A stretch of DNA of 64,000 nucleotides from Arion vulgaris. Its lineage: Eukaryota > Mollusca > Gastropoda > Stylommatophora > Arionidae. The notes below the pieces were generated by a model, which was given only the letters and a program-made list of their open reading frames with translations, had not been told where the DNA came from and did no database searches. The translations under genes and the position numbers were made by a program. Position 1 is the stretch's first letter. Each line of letters opens with the position of its first letter. Below are positions 1 through 10,016 of this stretch, piece by piece. The stretch spans positions 37,465,289-37,529,288 of the forward strand of contig CM036768.1 in NCBI GenBank assembly GCA_020796225.1, given 5' to 3'.

Positions 1-2
1 AT

Positions 3-1181
3 CATTGCCAATAAACTTAAGAGTTTTTAGTAAGTGAGACTTATAAATGGTTTTTTAAGAGTTCACTGAGACAAATTTCTTACAGTCAACTTTACCAGAG
101 CATTAATGATAAGGAACCACTGAAGATCTTAAATTCTTGTGCAACCAGGTGGTTAGCAATTGAACCAGCAATCAGCAGAATTTTAAGCCAATGAAATGGA
201 TTGCAGACTCATTTTCAATTAGCAAGTTCTAATGAAAATGTTACATCGCCACTTTACTGTATGAAATGTATTGTGACCTCAGAATGAGTTATTTATATTA
301 TTTTTGCATCCAATTCTAAAACATGTTCAAGAAGTGAACAAACTTTTGAATCAAATACTGCTGATAAAACAAAATTGTTTTCTGATCTATCTCTTCTTAT
401 TACATCTATTGCTAACATGTTAGTACTGCCAACAAGCAACATTGATCCTCTTGATCCTAACACTAACATTGAAGAATTTCTGGATCCAAATCCACAGCTG
501 GGTTCTAGATTTGAGAACAGACTTGGGGAATTGATAATTAGCCAACAAATTCAATCTTCTCAAGTAACTCACATCCGCAAAAGGGCACAAAACTTTTTGA
601 TTAGCCTGTATAAAGAGCTGCATAATCGTCTGCCAGAAAACATTGATATTTTGAAGAATATAAGCTTATTCTCAGTGCAAAATACATTGACACATTTTAA
701 GAAAAATATTATTTCCCTTCTGGAATTATTTCACTTAAATGAAGAAATGAAATCATCAATTGAGATTCAGTACAACATCATACATTTAGTTACATGGACT
801 GATATTGCAACCACTGAGACATTTTGGTCTGAAGTTTTCAATTATACAGATTCTTCGGGAGGTAACCCCTTCAAAGACGTTGCAACTTTTGCCCTAAATT
901 TATTAATTTTACCAAATTCTAATGCTGAAGTGGAACGGTTATTCAGCAGCATGAATGTCGTGAAAAATAAAATGAAAAACAAAATTCAGCTGCCCATGCT
1001 TTCAGCAATTCTTGCAGTAAAATATGGATTAAAGAGGCATAATAAATGCTGCAAAAACTTTAAATTACCTAAAGATGTCACCGCCAAAATTGGAACAATG
1101 GACTCATATGACCCAACAAAAACTTCAGAAGATGTGCAGTCTGACTTCTCAAATTACGATGAAATACTATTCGAGCTGTAA
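3..1181 (+). pseudogene. hAT-family transposase, 3' half, decayed
   Basis: The frame opening at 375 runs 268 codons to the stop at 1181 and carries the hAT C-terminal dimerisation region: about residues 168-217 contain LPNSNAEVERLFSSMN followed by a lysine-rich stretch and a hydrophobic helix (LPMLSAILAVKYGL). The same frame is recognisable upstream: a CATRWLAIEPAISRIL block at about 138-190 matches the conserved region before the insertion domain of BED-type hAT transposases. Between the two blocks there is a TGA where a Trp is expected (near 194), a second stop (near 285) and an apparent 1-nt loss near 345. These breaks make it non-functional. The N-terminal BED zinc finger and first catalytic residues lie outside the window. 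In life the protein would bind the terminal repeats and cut and paste the element. Confidence 0.8.
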
Positions 1182-1312
1182 TTAATACAACACAATTGGT
1201 AAGTAAACTGTTTTTGACATTTTTCTAGCATTAAAAATATTTCTAGCACTTTCTAACACTCCCCTCCCCCGTAAAATCTAGCATTAAAACCGATTTACAT
1301 TTGGCAACCCTG
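1182..1312 (+). repeat. hAT 3' terminal region and terminal inverted repeat
   Basis: AT-rich sequence with repeated 'tctagcatt/tctagcact' motifs ends in acatttggcaaccctg, the reverse complement of a CAG-type hAT terminus (cagtgttgccaaatgt in its better preserved second copy). It directly follows the transposase stop codon. The matching 5' terminus is outside the window, so the 8-bp target duplication cannot be tested. Confidence 0.65.
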
Positions 1313-1559
1313 CGAGTCATATGACCCCAAAAAACTTCAGATGATGTGCATTCCGATTGCTCAAACGGCGCCAGAAGATGTGCAGTCTGACTTTTTCAAA
1401 TTACAATGATATACTATTGATCTGTAATTAATACAGCACAATTGGTACTTAAAATATTTTTGGCACTTTTTCTAGCATTAAAAAAATATTTCTAGCACTT
1501 TCTAGCACTTTTTAAACTAAAATCTAGCACTAAAAGCCGATTTACATTTGGCAACACTG
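1313..1559 (+). repeat. Second, tandemly duplicated hAT 3' end
   Basis: This stretch repeats the last about 65 bp of the transposase gene (including agaagatgtgcagtctgac) plus the 3' untranslated region. It ends in acatttggcaacactg at 1559, so the element has two 3' termini in tandem. The duplicate differs by scattered substitutions and small indels, so it is not recent. Confidence 0.7.
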
Positions 1560-1664
1560 CGTGCATGTCGCGGAAAGTTGGACATATTATGTGTTTTTTA
1601 TCATAGATTACACGGGATTGACATTCTTCTGTTAGGTAGTCCATTATTTAGAGTAATCTCTTGT

Positions 1665-4279
1665 TTCTTCAACCTTCTTCCAGCTATTCCTCTCTTTCAA
1701 CTCCCAACGGAGCACAGGTCTTCAACAACCTTCTTCCAGCTATTCCTCTCTTTCAACTCCCAACGGAGCACAGGTCTTCAACAACCTTCTTCCAGCTATT
1801 CCTCTCTTTCATCTCCCAACGGAGCACAGGTCTTCAAACTAACCTCCTTCTTCCAGGCTAATTCCTTTCTCTTTCAACTCCCAACGGAGCACAGGTCTTC
1901 AACAACCTTCTTCCAGCTATTCCTCTCTTTCATCTCCCAACGGAGCACAGGTCTTCAACAGCCTTCTTCCAGCTATTCCTCTCTTTCATCTCCCAACGGA
2001 GCACAGGTCTTCAACAGCCTTCTTCCAGCTATTCCTCTCTTTCAACTCCCAACGGAGCACAGGTCTTCAACATCCTTCTTCCAGCTCTTCCTCTCTTTCA
2101 TCTCCCAACGGAGCACAGGTCTTCAACAACCTTCTTCCAGCTATTCCTCTCTTTCATCTCCCAACGGAGCACAGGTCTTCAACATCCTTCTTCCAGCTAT
2201 TCCTCTCTTTCAACTCCCAACGGAGCACAGGTCTTCAACAACCTTCTTCCAGCTATTCCTCTCTTTCATCTCCCAACGGAGCACAGGTCTTCAACAACCT
2301 TCTTCCAGCTATTCCTCTCTTTCAACTCCCAACGGAGCACAGGTCTTCAACAACCTTCTTCCAGCTATTCCTCTCTTTCATCTCCCAACGGAGCACAGGT
2401 CTTCAACAGCCTTCTTCCAGCTATTCCTCTCTTTCATCTCCCAACGGAGCAGAGGTCTTCAACAGCCTTCTTCCAGCTATTCCTCTCTTTCATCTCCCAA
2501 CGGAGCACAGGTCTTCAACAACCTTCTTCCAGCTATTCCTCTCTTTCATCTCCCAACGGAGCACAGGTCTTCAACAACCTTCTTCCAGCTATTCCTCTCT
2601 TTCATCTCCCAACGGAGCACAGGTCTTCAACAACCTTCTTCCAGCTATTCCTCTCTTTCATCTCCCAACGGAGCACAGGTCTTCAACAGCCTTCTTCCAG
2701 CTATTCCTCTCTTTCATCTCCCAACGGAGCACAGGTCTTCAACAACCTTCTTCCAGCTATTCCTCTCTTTCATCTCCCAACGGAGCACAGGTCTTCAACA
2801 ACCTTCTTCCAGCTATTCCTCTCTTTCAACTCCCAACGGAGCACAGGTCTTCAACAACCTTCTTCCAGCTATTCCTCTCTTTCAACTCCCAACGGAGCAC
2901 AGGTCTTCAACAACCTTCTTCCAGCTATTCCTCTCTTTCATCTCCCAACGGAGCACAGGTCTTCAACAGCCTTCTTCCAGCTATTCCTCTCTTTCATCTC
3001 CCAACGGAGCACAGGTCTTCAACAACCTTCTTCCAGCTATTCCTCTCTTTCATCTCCCAACGGAGCACAGGTCTTCAACAGCCTTCTTCCAGCTATTCCT
3101 CTCTTTCATCTCCCAACGGAGCACAGGTCTTCAACAACCTTCTTCCAGCTATTCCTCTCTTTCAACTCCCAACGGAGCACAGGTCTTCAACAGCCTTCTT
3201 CCAGCTATTCCTCTCTTTCATCTCCCAACGGAGCACAGGTCTTCAACAACCTTCTTCCAGCTATTCCTCTCTTTCATCTCCCAACGGAGCACAGGTCTTC
3301 AACAACCTTCTTCCAGCTATTCCTCTCTTTCAACTCCCAACGGAGCACAGGTCTTCAACAACCTTCTTCCAGCTATTCCTCTCTTTCAACTCCCAACGGA
3401 GCACAGGTCTTCAACAACCTTCTTCCAGCTATTCCTCTCTTTCATCTCCCAACGGAGCACAGGTCTTCAACAGCCTTCTTCCAGCTATTCCTCTCTTTCA
3501 TCTCCCAACGGAGCACAGGTCTTCAACAACCTTCTTCCAGCTATTCCTCTCTTTCATCTCCCAACGGAGCACAGGTCTTCAACAACCTTCTTCCAGCTAT
3601 TCCTCTCTTTCATCTCCCAACGGAGCACAGGTCTTCAACAACCTTCTTCCAGCTATTCCTCTCTTTCATCTCCCAACGGAGCACAGGTCTTCAACAGCCT
3701 TCTTCCAGCTATTCCTCTCTTTCATCTCCCAACGGAGCACAGGTCTTCAACAACCTTCTTCCAGCTATTCCTCTCTTTCATCTCCCAACGGAGCACAGGT
3801 CTTCAACAGCCTTCTTCCAGCTATTCCTCTCTTTCAACTCCCAACGGAGCACAGGTCTTCAACAGCCTTCTTCCAGCTATTCCTCTCTCTCAACTCCCAA
3901 CGGAGCACAGGTCTTCAACAGCCTTCTTCCAGCTATTCCTCTCTTTCATCTCCCAACGGAGCACAGGTCTTCAACAACCTTCTTCCAGCTATTCCTCTCT
4001 TTCAACTCCCAACGGAGCACAGGTCTTCAACAACCTTCTTCCAGCTATTCCTCTCTTTCTTCTCCCAACGGAGCACAGGTCTTCAACAGCCTTCTTCCAG
4101 CTATTCCTCTCTTTCATCTCCCAACGGAGCACAGGTCTTCAACAACCTTCTTCCAGCTATTCCTCTCTTTCAACTCCCAACGGAGCACAGGTCTTCAACA
4201 GCCTTCTTCCAGCTATTCCTCTCTTTCAACTCCCAACGGAGCACAGGTCTTCAACAACCTTCTTCCAGCTATTCCTCTC
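1665..4279. repeat. 56-bp satellite array, about 46 copies, derived from a LINE 3' end
   Basis: Unit boundaries recur every 56 bp (for example tctcccaacg at 2101 and 2157). Units differ mainly at two sites (ctttcatctc/ctttcaactc and caacaacctt/caacagcctt/caacatcctt), with one irregular unit near 1835-1870. Read on the minus strand, each unit encodes the end of an L1 LINE (SWKKVVEDLCSVGS then stop) plus a few 3' untranslated bases; a single diverged unit sits at the real L1 3' end near 8967-9012. Because 56 is not a multiple of 3 and the unit lacks stops in all plus frames, a 942-codon open frame appears across it with a 56-residue period. I treat that as a by-product, not a gene. Confidence 0.9.
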
Positions 4280-4343
4280 GCCTGCCATCCTTTCCAATTC
4301 TTTCCATGTTTTATCTATCCTTTTCATATCAATCTCCAGTTAT
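4280..4343 (-). mobile_element. L1 LINE 3' remnant at the array edge
   Basis: The sequence leaving the 56-bp array continues into L1 coding sequence (compare 9012-9080: both have a ctgccatcc/ctgtcatcc block, a tttccaatt/cttccaatt block and a ttttcatatc/ttttaatatc block). It breaks off abruptly at about 4343 where a different LINE begins. This anchors the origin and orientation of the satellite. Confidence 0.6.
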
Positions 4344-4344
4344 G

Positions 4345-4645
4345 TTCGTTATACGTTACATAAGACCTGCAAGTAATTTCTCCATATCGCTCTCTCCCAG
4401 GCAACTCGCACAATCTCTTCCATAGAATTGAGACCGATATTTTTGCCTTTCTCAGCAAAGATTGTTTCAGGTTTTCCTCATTAAGGCGTTTTCTTTTTCT
4501 TGAACTTTTGGTCTCCCCTTCAATGCCTGTTTTGGTATTGTTTGATCATTTCTTCTCAAGGTATGCCTCTAACATCTTCTCCCTCTTATAACAGTAATTA
4601 ATAGTGGTTGACCAGGCATTTCTCTGATGTCATCACTTATTGTCA
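4345..4645 (-). mobile_element. L2 RTE-like LINE, 3' end
   Basis: Minus-strand fragments of the L2 C-terminus are readable with frameshifts (HTLRRNDQTIPKQALK then a basic Arg/Lys-rich stretch). Its other copies are at 8150-8425, 43449-43790 and 58165-58505. The last shares the gttatacgttacat end. Only the 3' end is present, as expected for incomplete target-primed reverse transcription. Confidence 0.6.
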
Positions 4646-4649
4646 TTAT

Positions 4650-4838
4650 GAGAGAAATGGCTTCCGAGTTGCATTAAAGAAGTATTGCGAGTTGTCAACT
4701 GGATGCCTGAGAGGCAGAGTGAGAGGTGTGTTTAATCAGCGAGCCACAGGAACCATCAGTATGCATACTCTTCGATATCTGTTGGGGAGACTGAGCACCT
4801 ATGGGTCTGCCCGGAGTGCAATGACGTCAGTTTAGTAA
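4650..4838 (+). mobile_element. L7 RNase H LINE, C-terminal tail remnant
   Basis: Plus-strand fragments encode a tail ending in EHLWVCPECNDVS in one frame. The same cysteine-containing tail follows the RNase H domain at 10205-10900 and 29088-29455, which identifies this piece. It is frameshifted relative to those copies. A short (aaccaat)n run follows at 4838-4857. Confidence 0.5.
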
Positions 4839-5453
4839 CCAATAACCAATAACCAATTGGGTAAAATGAGAAAATCCTGAATGGAGAAATTTCTTCCAAG
4901 AAATACCATATAATATTATAGAATATATTTTTTCATTGCTCTTTGCGACGCAAACATTTCTATAAAAGGTTGTGGATAATGTAATCTTTGTGGTTATATT
5001 TGTGTTTTTGAGCTTTTGAATAACTAAACACAGTCCCATTTGTTTTGTTACTTGACAAAGTGAAATAGCTAAATGAATATTTTGATGGAGTCAAAGTCTT
5101 TATTTGAAGGAAATTGTATTCCCAGAATCCCAAAGCAATTTACCACCTGCTGAACGTGAACCAGTGTAAAATAGTTTCGTTTACTAGGAATTTAATTTAA
5201 TTCCAGACTAGTCCGTTTATGCTGACATTTGCAGAGCTGAATCTAGTAACGCCCAGAATTGATCGATGTTTCAGTTGCCGAAGCTAAGCTGGCTGTCTGT
5301 TTCCTGTAATGAATATCAAGTGTTGATCAAAGGATACCAGATTCTCAATTGAAATGTTACTAATGATGTGCGACCTGAAATCAATTTGTTTTCAAAGATT
5401 GACAGTTATGTAACGAGATATAACTGGCTAAAATTAACATTACAAAATTTGAC

Positions 5454-5692
5454 AAAAATTAGAAGTTGGCACACACTTTGCAAAAACCTGAGGAATATAT
5501 CAAAAGGGTTCTTTCCTGGAACCCGCAGGGACAGCCAAAGAAGGGGAGACCGAGAAATACATGAGACGAGATTTGGAGGCAGGGATCAACAATATAAAGA
5601 AGAGTTGGAGGGAGCTGAAGGAGATAACTAGAGATACTAAGACTTGGCATGAGTTGGTTGAGGGCCTATACCCCGATCAGGGTTGAAAAGGC
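5454..5692 (+). mobile_element. L1 LINE C-terminal fragment, decayed
   Basis: Plus-strand reading gives LSWNPQGQPKKGRPRNT then, with frame changes and stops, a WRELKEI-type helix and a degraded terminus. This is the conserved WNPQGxxxxGRPRxTWRRxLE motif found at the C-terminus of many RTE-type endonuclease/reverse transcriptases. It matches the minus-strand copy at 9004-9225. Confidence 0.6.
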
Positions 5693-5757
5693 AGAGGGAG
5701 AGAGAAAGAGAGAGAGAGAAAGAGAGAAAGAGAGAAAGAGAGAAAGAGAGAGAAACC
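5693..5757. repeat. (gagaaa)n purine microsatellite
   Basis: A GA-rich run with gagaaa and gaga units immediately follows the L1 fragment. It may be an expanded 3' tail of that LINE. Confidence 0.8.
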
Positions 5758-5805
5758 TTTAAAATATTTCTGGTCCCGTATATGCAGGTAGAGACGAGAC
5801 GAGCG

Positions 5806-6066
5806 GCAGTAGCGTAGTTGTTAGTGAACTCGCTTTAAATATCGTCATCTGTGTTCAGTTGCCAAATGTCGGCATGGAATATTTTACAGACGGTAACGAC
5901 TCTCAAGTCGACTCACCCTCTATTGAGTACCAGGAAAAGCACTGGGAACTAAAAGTGGACAGTGTGATGTTGACCACATCATTTATCGAAGGCTGACATT
6001 GAAAAAAAAATACGGTCACAACATCCTATTCCTAAACATACATCAAATTATGAAAAAGCGTTCCAT
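5806..6066 (+). mobile_element. tRNA-derived SINE-B copy
   Basis: Starts with a tRNA-like head (cagtagcgtagttgttagtg, box A-like), then the shared body 'acggtaacgactctcaagtc ... tgagtaccaggaaaa ... gtgatgttgaccacatca'. It ends with 'tatgaaaaagcgttc'. Other copies are at 18845-19110 (plus), 46735-47105 (plus) and 8436-8565 (minus, partial). Confidence 0.6.
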
Positions 6067-6218
6067 ATACGAGACTCGTATGTAGCGATATCAATTCTAT
6101 GGAGAAAAGATCAACAGCTAAGGATCTCGGTTGAATGTATTATAGAAAAGCAAAATCGGCATCGAAACAAAAATTCAAATATTCAAATCAGGGAAACTGT
6201 TTATTTTTGGTCGGATGT

Positions 6219-7031
6219 GAAAGTTACAAACTCACTGCAAGAACGGAAAGAAGGATTCAGGCTTGTGAACAGAAGTGCTACACACTCACTGCAGACACGG
6301 AAAGAAGGATTCAGGCTTGTGAACAGAAGTGCTACACACTCACTGCAGACACAGAAAGAAGGATTCAGGCTTGTGAACAGAAGTGCTACACACTCACTGC
6401 AGGCAGGGAAAGAAGGATTCAGGCTTGTGAACAGAAGTGCTACACACTCACTGCAGGCAGGGAAAGAAGGATTCAGACTTGTGAACAGAAGTGCTACACA
6501 CTCACTGCAGGCAGGGGAAGAAGGATTCAGGCTTGTGAACAGAAGTGCTACACACTCACTGCAGGCAGGGAAAGAAGGATTCAGGCTTGTGAACACAAGT
6601 GCTACACACTCACGGCAGGCAGGGAAAGAAGGATTCAGGCTTGTGAACAGAAGTGCTACACACTCACTGCAGGCAGGGGAAGAAGGATTCAGGCTTGTGA
6701 ACAGAAGTGCTACACACTCACTGCAGGCAGGGAAAGAAGGATTCAGGCTTGTGAACACAAGTGCTACACACTCACGGCAGGCAGGGAAAGAAGGATTCAG
6801 GCTTGTGAACAGAAGTGCTACACACTCACTGCAGGCAGGGAAAGAAGGATTCAGGCTTGTGAACAGAAGTGCTACACACTCACTGCAGGCAGGGAAAGAA
6901 GGATTCAGGCTTGTGAACAGAAGTGCTACACACTCACGGCAGGCAGGGAAAGAAGGATTCAGGCTTGTGAACAGAAATGCTACACACTCACTGCAGGCAG
7001 GGAAAGAAGGATTCAGGCTTGTGAACAGAAG
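6219..7031. repeat. 54-bp tandem array, about 15 copies, with 162-bp higher-order units
   Basis: Units repeat every 54 bp around gtgctacacactcactgcag. Since 54 is divisible by 3, several frames stay open on both strands: plus 6135-7067 gives an 18-residue repeat with core CYTLTAGRERRIQACEQK, and the minus frame of 6201-6758 gives another. A marker variant (gaacacaag with cacggcagg) recurs exactly 162 bp apart (6591 and 6753), showing that a three-unit block was duplicated. I see no signal peptide, domain or splice context supporting translation, so I annotate it as a minisatellite. Confidence 0.9.
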
Positions 7032-7059
7032 ATGTATTTCTTAATACACATAGAAAAAA

Positions 7060-7785
7060 CACAATAGTACGATTAATGGTTACTAAATCGATGTTATTAC
7101 AGTCCGAAACGACCCACAGGTGCTCAGTATCCCCCAACAACTGCTTAAAGGCAAAACATTATTAAAGAATAGAAAGATATAAAATATACCTTTTTCTACT
7201 GTTACTACCATTTATTATTGACACAGACTGAGTTTTATACGCCAGTGAGAGCCAAAATATATTTGCAAGCTAAAAACAAAAAAGAAAGCTATTTTTTTTC
7301 AGTTTTTCATTTCGATGATTTCCGGTTTGCTACAGTCTTCTGGGACCTAACCTATGGAATTTGTGGGAAACGCTGTGTAAAACATAAATCGTCTGAACGA
7401 AATGGTCTCGTCCCCTGTACGAGATTTAAAAAAGTATTACAACATTAAGTGTTTCCTTAAAATTTTTTACAAATAAAATCGGTTCAATATAGCTGCATTA
7501 TAAAGGATCAAGTTTAAGACTGTCAAAATGAGAAGATTAACTTTGGTAGTCTCAACATTAAACACAGGCATTAGATAGATTAATTCTTGCGCATCGCTGT
7601 GTAGTGGACAAATAATAAGAACTGATAGTCTGGAGAGGAGACGAAACGTGTTGTTATTGTTCATGTCTTTACTAGATGTTTCTTATAACCTTCTCATCTG
7701 ATTTCAAATTGGTGATGTTGCAGTTGGTGTTTATTTTACATGATGGTTCATTTGTTATCTAGCAATATACCAACCATCTAAGCAA
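7060..7785. other. No recognisable feature
   Basis: AT-rich sequence with short open frames only. A tiny minus-strand fragment at 7095-7143 resembles the L7 tail (GDTEHLWVV); nothing else is recognisable. Confidence 0.5.
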
Positions 7786-7789
7786 TCAG

Positions 7790-8062
7790 CCAACTAACTA
7801 ACCAGTCAACTAACTAACCAGTCAACTAACTAACCAGCCAACTAACTAACCAACCAACCAACTAACTAACCAGCCAACTAACTAACCAGTCAACTAACTA
7901 ACCAGTCAACTAACTAACCAGCCAACTAACTAACCAGTCAACTAACTAGCCAGCCAACTAACCAACCAGCCAACCAAAAATTAACCAACCAACCAACCAA
8001 ATAAACAGACAACTAACTAACTAAACGACCAAACAACCAACCAACCAAATAACTAACTACAT
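7790..8062. repeat. 16-bp / tetranucleotide simple array (caactaactaaccagt)n
   Basis: Repeated ctaactaaccag blocks with caactaactaaccagt the commonest unit. The array decays at 7975-8062 into aacc- and aact-rich sequence. Confidence 0.9.
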
Positions 8063-8149
8063 TTAGCTTAGTCGTTTAGTCGTCAGACAATCATCACTGT
8101 ACATCGAACCAGATATTGTCCATAAGTGCTCCAATTTCCTGCATTTTTT

Positions 8150-8425
8150 GTAATAATAATAATAATAATTCCTCTCGTTCCGTTATACGTTACATAGGGC
8201 CTGCAAGTAATTTCTCCATACCTCTCTATCCTGGGAAACTAGCTCAATCTCCTCCATGGAACTGAGACCGATATTTCTTGCCTCTCTCAGAAAAGTTCGT
8301 TTCAAGGTCTCCTTAGGTCGTCCTCTCTTTCTTGAACCCTTTGCATCTCACTTCAATACCTGCTTTGATATTCTTTGATCATTTCTCTTCAAGGTGTGTC
8401 CAACATCTTTTCAATACCTCAAGGT
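8150..8425 (-). mobile_element. L2 RTE-like LINE 3' end with (att)n tail
   Basis: The minus-strand element ends at 8150-8168 in an (aat)n run on the plus strand, the short tandem tail typical of RTE-clade LINEs. Its 3' end (gttatacgttacatagggcc) matches the copies near 43475 and 58445. Coding remnants are frameshifted. Confidence 0.65.
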
Positions 8426-8435
8426 ATATTGGGTA

Positions 8436-8568
8436 ATACAGTGTTAGGTCTGTATTTTTCATTGACCGTCGGCACACGATGGGTGATGTGGCAAACATCA
8501 CGCCGGCCGTCTTTACTCCACAGCGCTTTTCTTGGTACCAGTGTTTTTTTTTAAGTGTAGGTTGACCT
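8436..8568 (-). mobile_element. SINE-B partial copy, inverted
   Basis: Minus-strand match to the body and 3' part of SINE-B: plus strand reads tttttcattgaccgtcggca, then catcacgccggccgtcttta, then ttggtaccag, the complement of blocks seen at 18955-19060. The tRNA-like head is missing. Confidence 0.6.
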
Positions 8569-8701
8569 AAGAGTCGTTAGGGTCGGAATAAATATTTCAC
8601 AACGCGACGAGGTCTAATAATGATAGTTACAATCCGTTCTGTCTGTAGCTTTGTGTATGTCTGTCTATTACTTTGTCAGTATCTTTATATGTCTCTCTAT
8701 C

Positions 8702-8935
8702 AGTCTAGGGGTCTCTATTGTGAAGTAGTTAGAACGTTTGCCTGTCATTAAGCAGGTTGTAGGTTCAAATCTGGACCGCTTCACATTTAACATTTTTGTG
8801 ATATTGATAGTTCGTGATTTGTGCAACAATCTTGGTAGATACTGTCGCGCAATTTCTACCAACAGAAATCATAGGAACCATAGGGATAAACCCTGTACAA
8901 GGAACTCAATTGGTAACCTTTTTCTCTAGCAGTCT
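8702..8935 (+). mobile_element. tRNA-derived SINE-G
   Basis: A tRNA-like head (tgtgaagtagttagaacg box A region, then gtaggttcaaatctgg box B) is followed by an unrelated body. The same head occurs inverted at 22447-22540. The acceptor arms do not pair well, so this is not a tRNA gene. Confidence 0.5.
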
Positions 8936-8937
8936 TT

Positions 8938-9236
8938 TATTTTCTATACTTTTTCTTCTTCATCTTTCAGCTCCCAACGGAGCACAGGTCTTCAACAAAC
9001 TTCTTACAGCTCTTCGTCTCCCCTGTCATCCTTCCAATTATTTTCATGTTTTGCTATCCTTTTAATATCAGCTTCCAGTTCTCTTCTCCAGGTCTGTCTA
9101 GGCCTTCCCCTACACCACTTTTCTTGCGGGTTCCAAAACAGTGCCTGTTTTGCAATGCTTCTGGTCAATCTTCTCAATGTATGTCCTATCCATCGCCAGC
9201 GTCTCTCCTTGAGTTGTTTATCCACTGGTAGTATCT
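8938..9236 (-). mobile_element. L1 RTE-like LINE, 3' end with C-terminal coding region
   Basis: The minus-strand frame 9225-9004 reads MDKQLKERRWRWIGHTLRRL then WNPQEKWCRGRPRQTWRREL, the hallmark C-terminus of RTE-type endonuclease/reverse transcriptases. A 1-nt shift then gives a terminal KKFVEDLCSVGS and stop near 8965, followed by an (aag)n-rich 3' tail. All upstream endonuclease and RT domains are missing: a 5'-truncated, dead insertion. Its last 56 bp correspond to the monomer of the 1665-4279 satellite. Confidence 0.75.
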
Positions 9237-9394
9237 GCTTAGTTCTTTCTTAGCTATTTCCTATGCTATCTCAGCAAAAAAAAACCCCAGATAAATAAAA
9301 AAAAGTTTTATAAAAACACGAAACCGATTCTGCAGAAATTCCAAGTCGACGAAACAAGCTTTTTTGGATACATAAAGACACATGAAATAGCCAC

Positions 9395-9759
9395 AGCGTG
9401 GTAAGACTAAAAGACGGAATGACAGACTCATTCGAAACAAAATCAGGAGTAAGACAGGGTTGTGTGCTCTCACCTCTTCTCTTCAACATATATATAGACA
9501 GAATAGTAAAGGAGGCACAGTGCGGAAAAGACTTTATTGACATAGACAATGATCACGACGACCAATTAAACAACCAAATCAACGAATTACTTTTTGCGGA
9601 CGACCAAAGTCTAATCTATGAAGATGAAGATCAGCTACAACATCACATGAATTCATTGCTAATAGTATCTAGAAAGTACAACATGAAAATAAACAAACAA
9701 AAGACCGAGATCATGAGAATCAACAAAACACCAAGCCAAGCAAACATACAAATAGACAA
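9395..9759 (+). pseudogene. L3 LINE reverse transcriptase fragment, first part
   Basis: The plus frame from about 9398 encodes RT palm motifs in order: VRQGCVLSPLLFNIYID (about residues 19-35), then LLFADDQSLI with the FADD catalytic aspartates (about 64-73), then a thumb-proximal MKINKQKTEIM (about 97-107). An intact RT domain is about 250 residues, so only its second half is here. The endonuclease and fingers are missing at the left edge and the right edge is interrupted by a SINE at 9760. The RT would copy the LINE transcript at a nicked target, but this copy cannot. Confidence 0.85.
9748..9759. repeat. Target-site duplication, left copy
   Basis: acaaatagacaa here and at 10005-10016 exactly flanks the inserted SINE. 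Confidence 0.9.
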
Positions 9760-10004
9760 AAGTTAATTGCATATCCTTTACAGGACTTTGCAAATCAACC
9801 CCAGCTTTTTAACGCTGTTTGTGATTTTTCTAGGCATTATTACGTTCAGTAGTTTGCTATTGCTTTCTGAACGGGTGGTGACATCGTCCTTTTGTTAAAA
9901 TCCACGCGAAACAATTTGCAACCAAACTATCCGCAGCGTGATTCAAACTCAGAACGTCGAGGTTAATAGACCGAGTCACTAACCCCTAGGCCACAGATGC
10001 CACC
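9760..10004 (-). mobile_element. tRNA-derived SINE-T inserted in the L3 LINE
   Basis: A 245-bp element read on the minus strand. It starts with a tRNA-like head containing box A (tggcctaggggttagtgac) and box B (gttctgagtttgaatcacg), and ends in gttaattgcatatcc-like sequence on the far side. It is flanked by perfect 12-bp duplications and splits the RT frame, which resumes at 10017. A second copy is at 25305-25554, about 90% alike by eye. RNA polymerase III would transcribe it from the head; a LINE must supply the RT. Confidence 0.85.
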
Positions 10005-10016
10005 ACAAATAGACAA
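10005..10016. repeat. Target-site duplication, right copy
   Basis: Second exact copy of acaaatagacaa. It belongs to the L3 coding sequence and reads as part of the resumed frame. Confidence 0.9.

Noticed and set aside
375..1181. An intact, possibly domesticated hAT-derived gene.
   Set aside because: Upstream conserved blocks are in the same frame but broken by stops and a frameshift, and transposon termini follow directly, so it is a decayed transposon.
1548..4376. A 942-codon open reading frame that looks like a large repetitive protein.
   Set aside because: It lies within the 56-bp array, whose monomer lacks stops in the plus frames, and the monomer is antisense LINE 3' sequence. No signal, domain or gene context.
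6201..6758. A 185-codon minus-strand frame with cysteine-rich repeats (FTSLNPSFPACSECVAL), reminiscent of a secreted repeat protein.
   Set aside because: It is the complement of the 54-bp minisatellite; three different frames are open because the unit is a multiple of 3.
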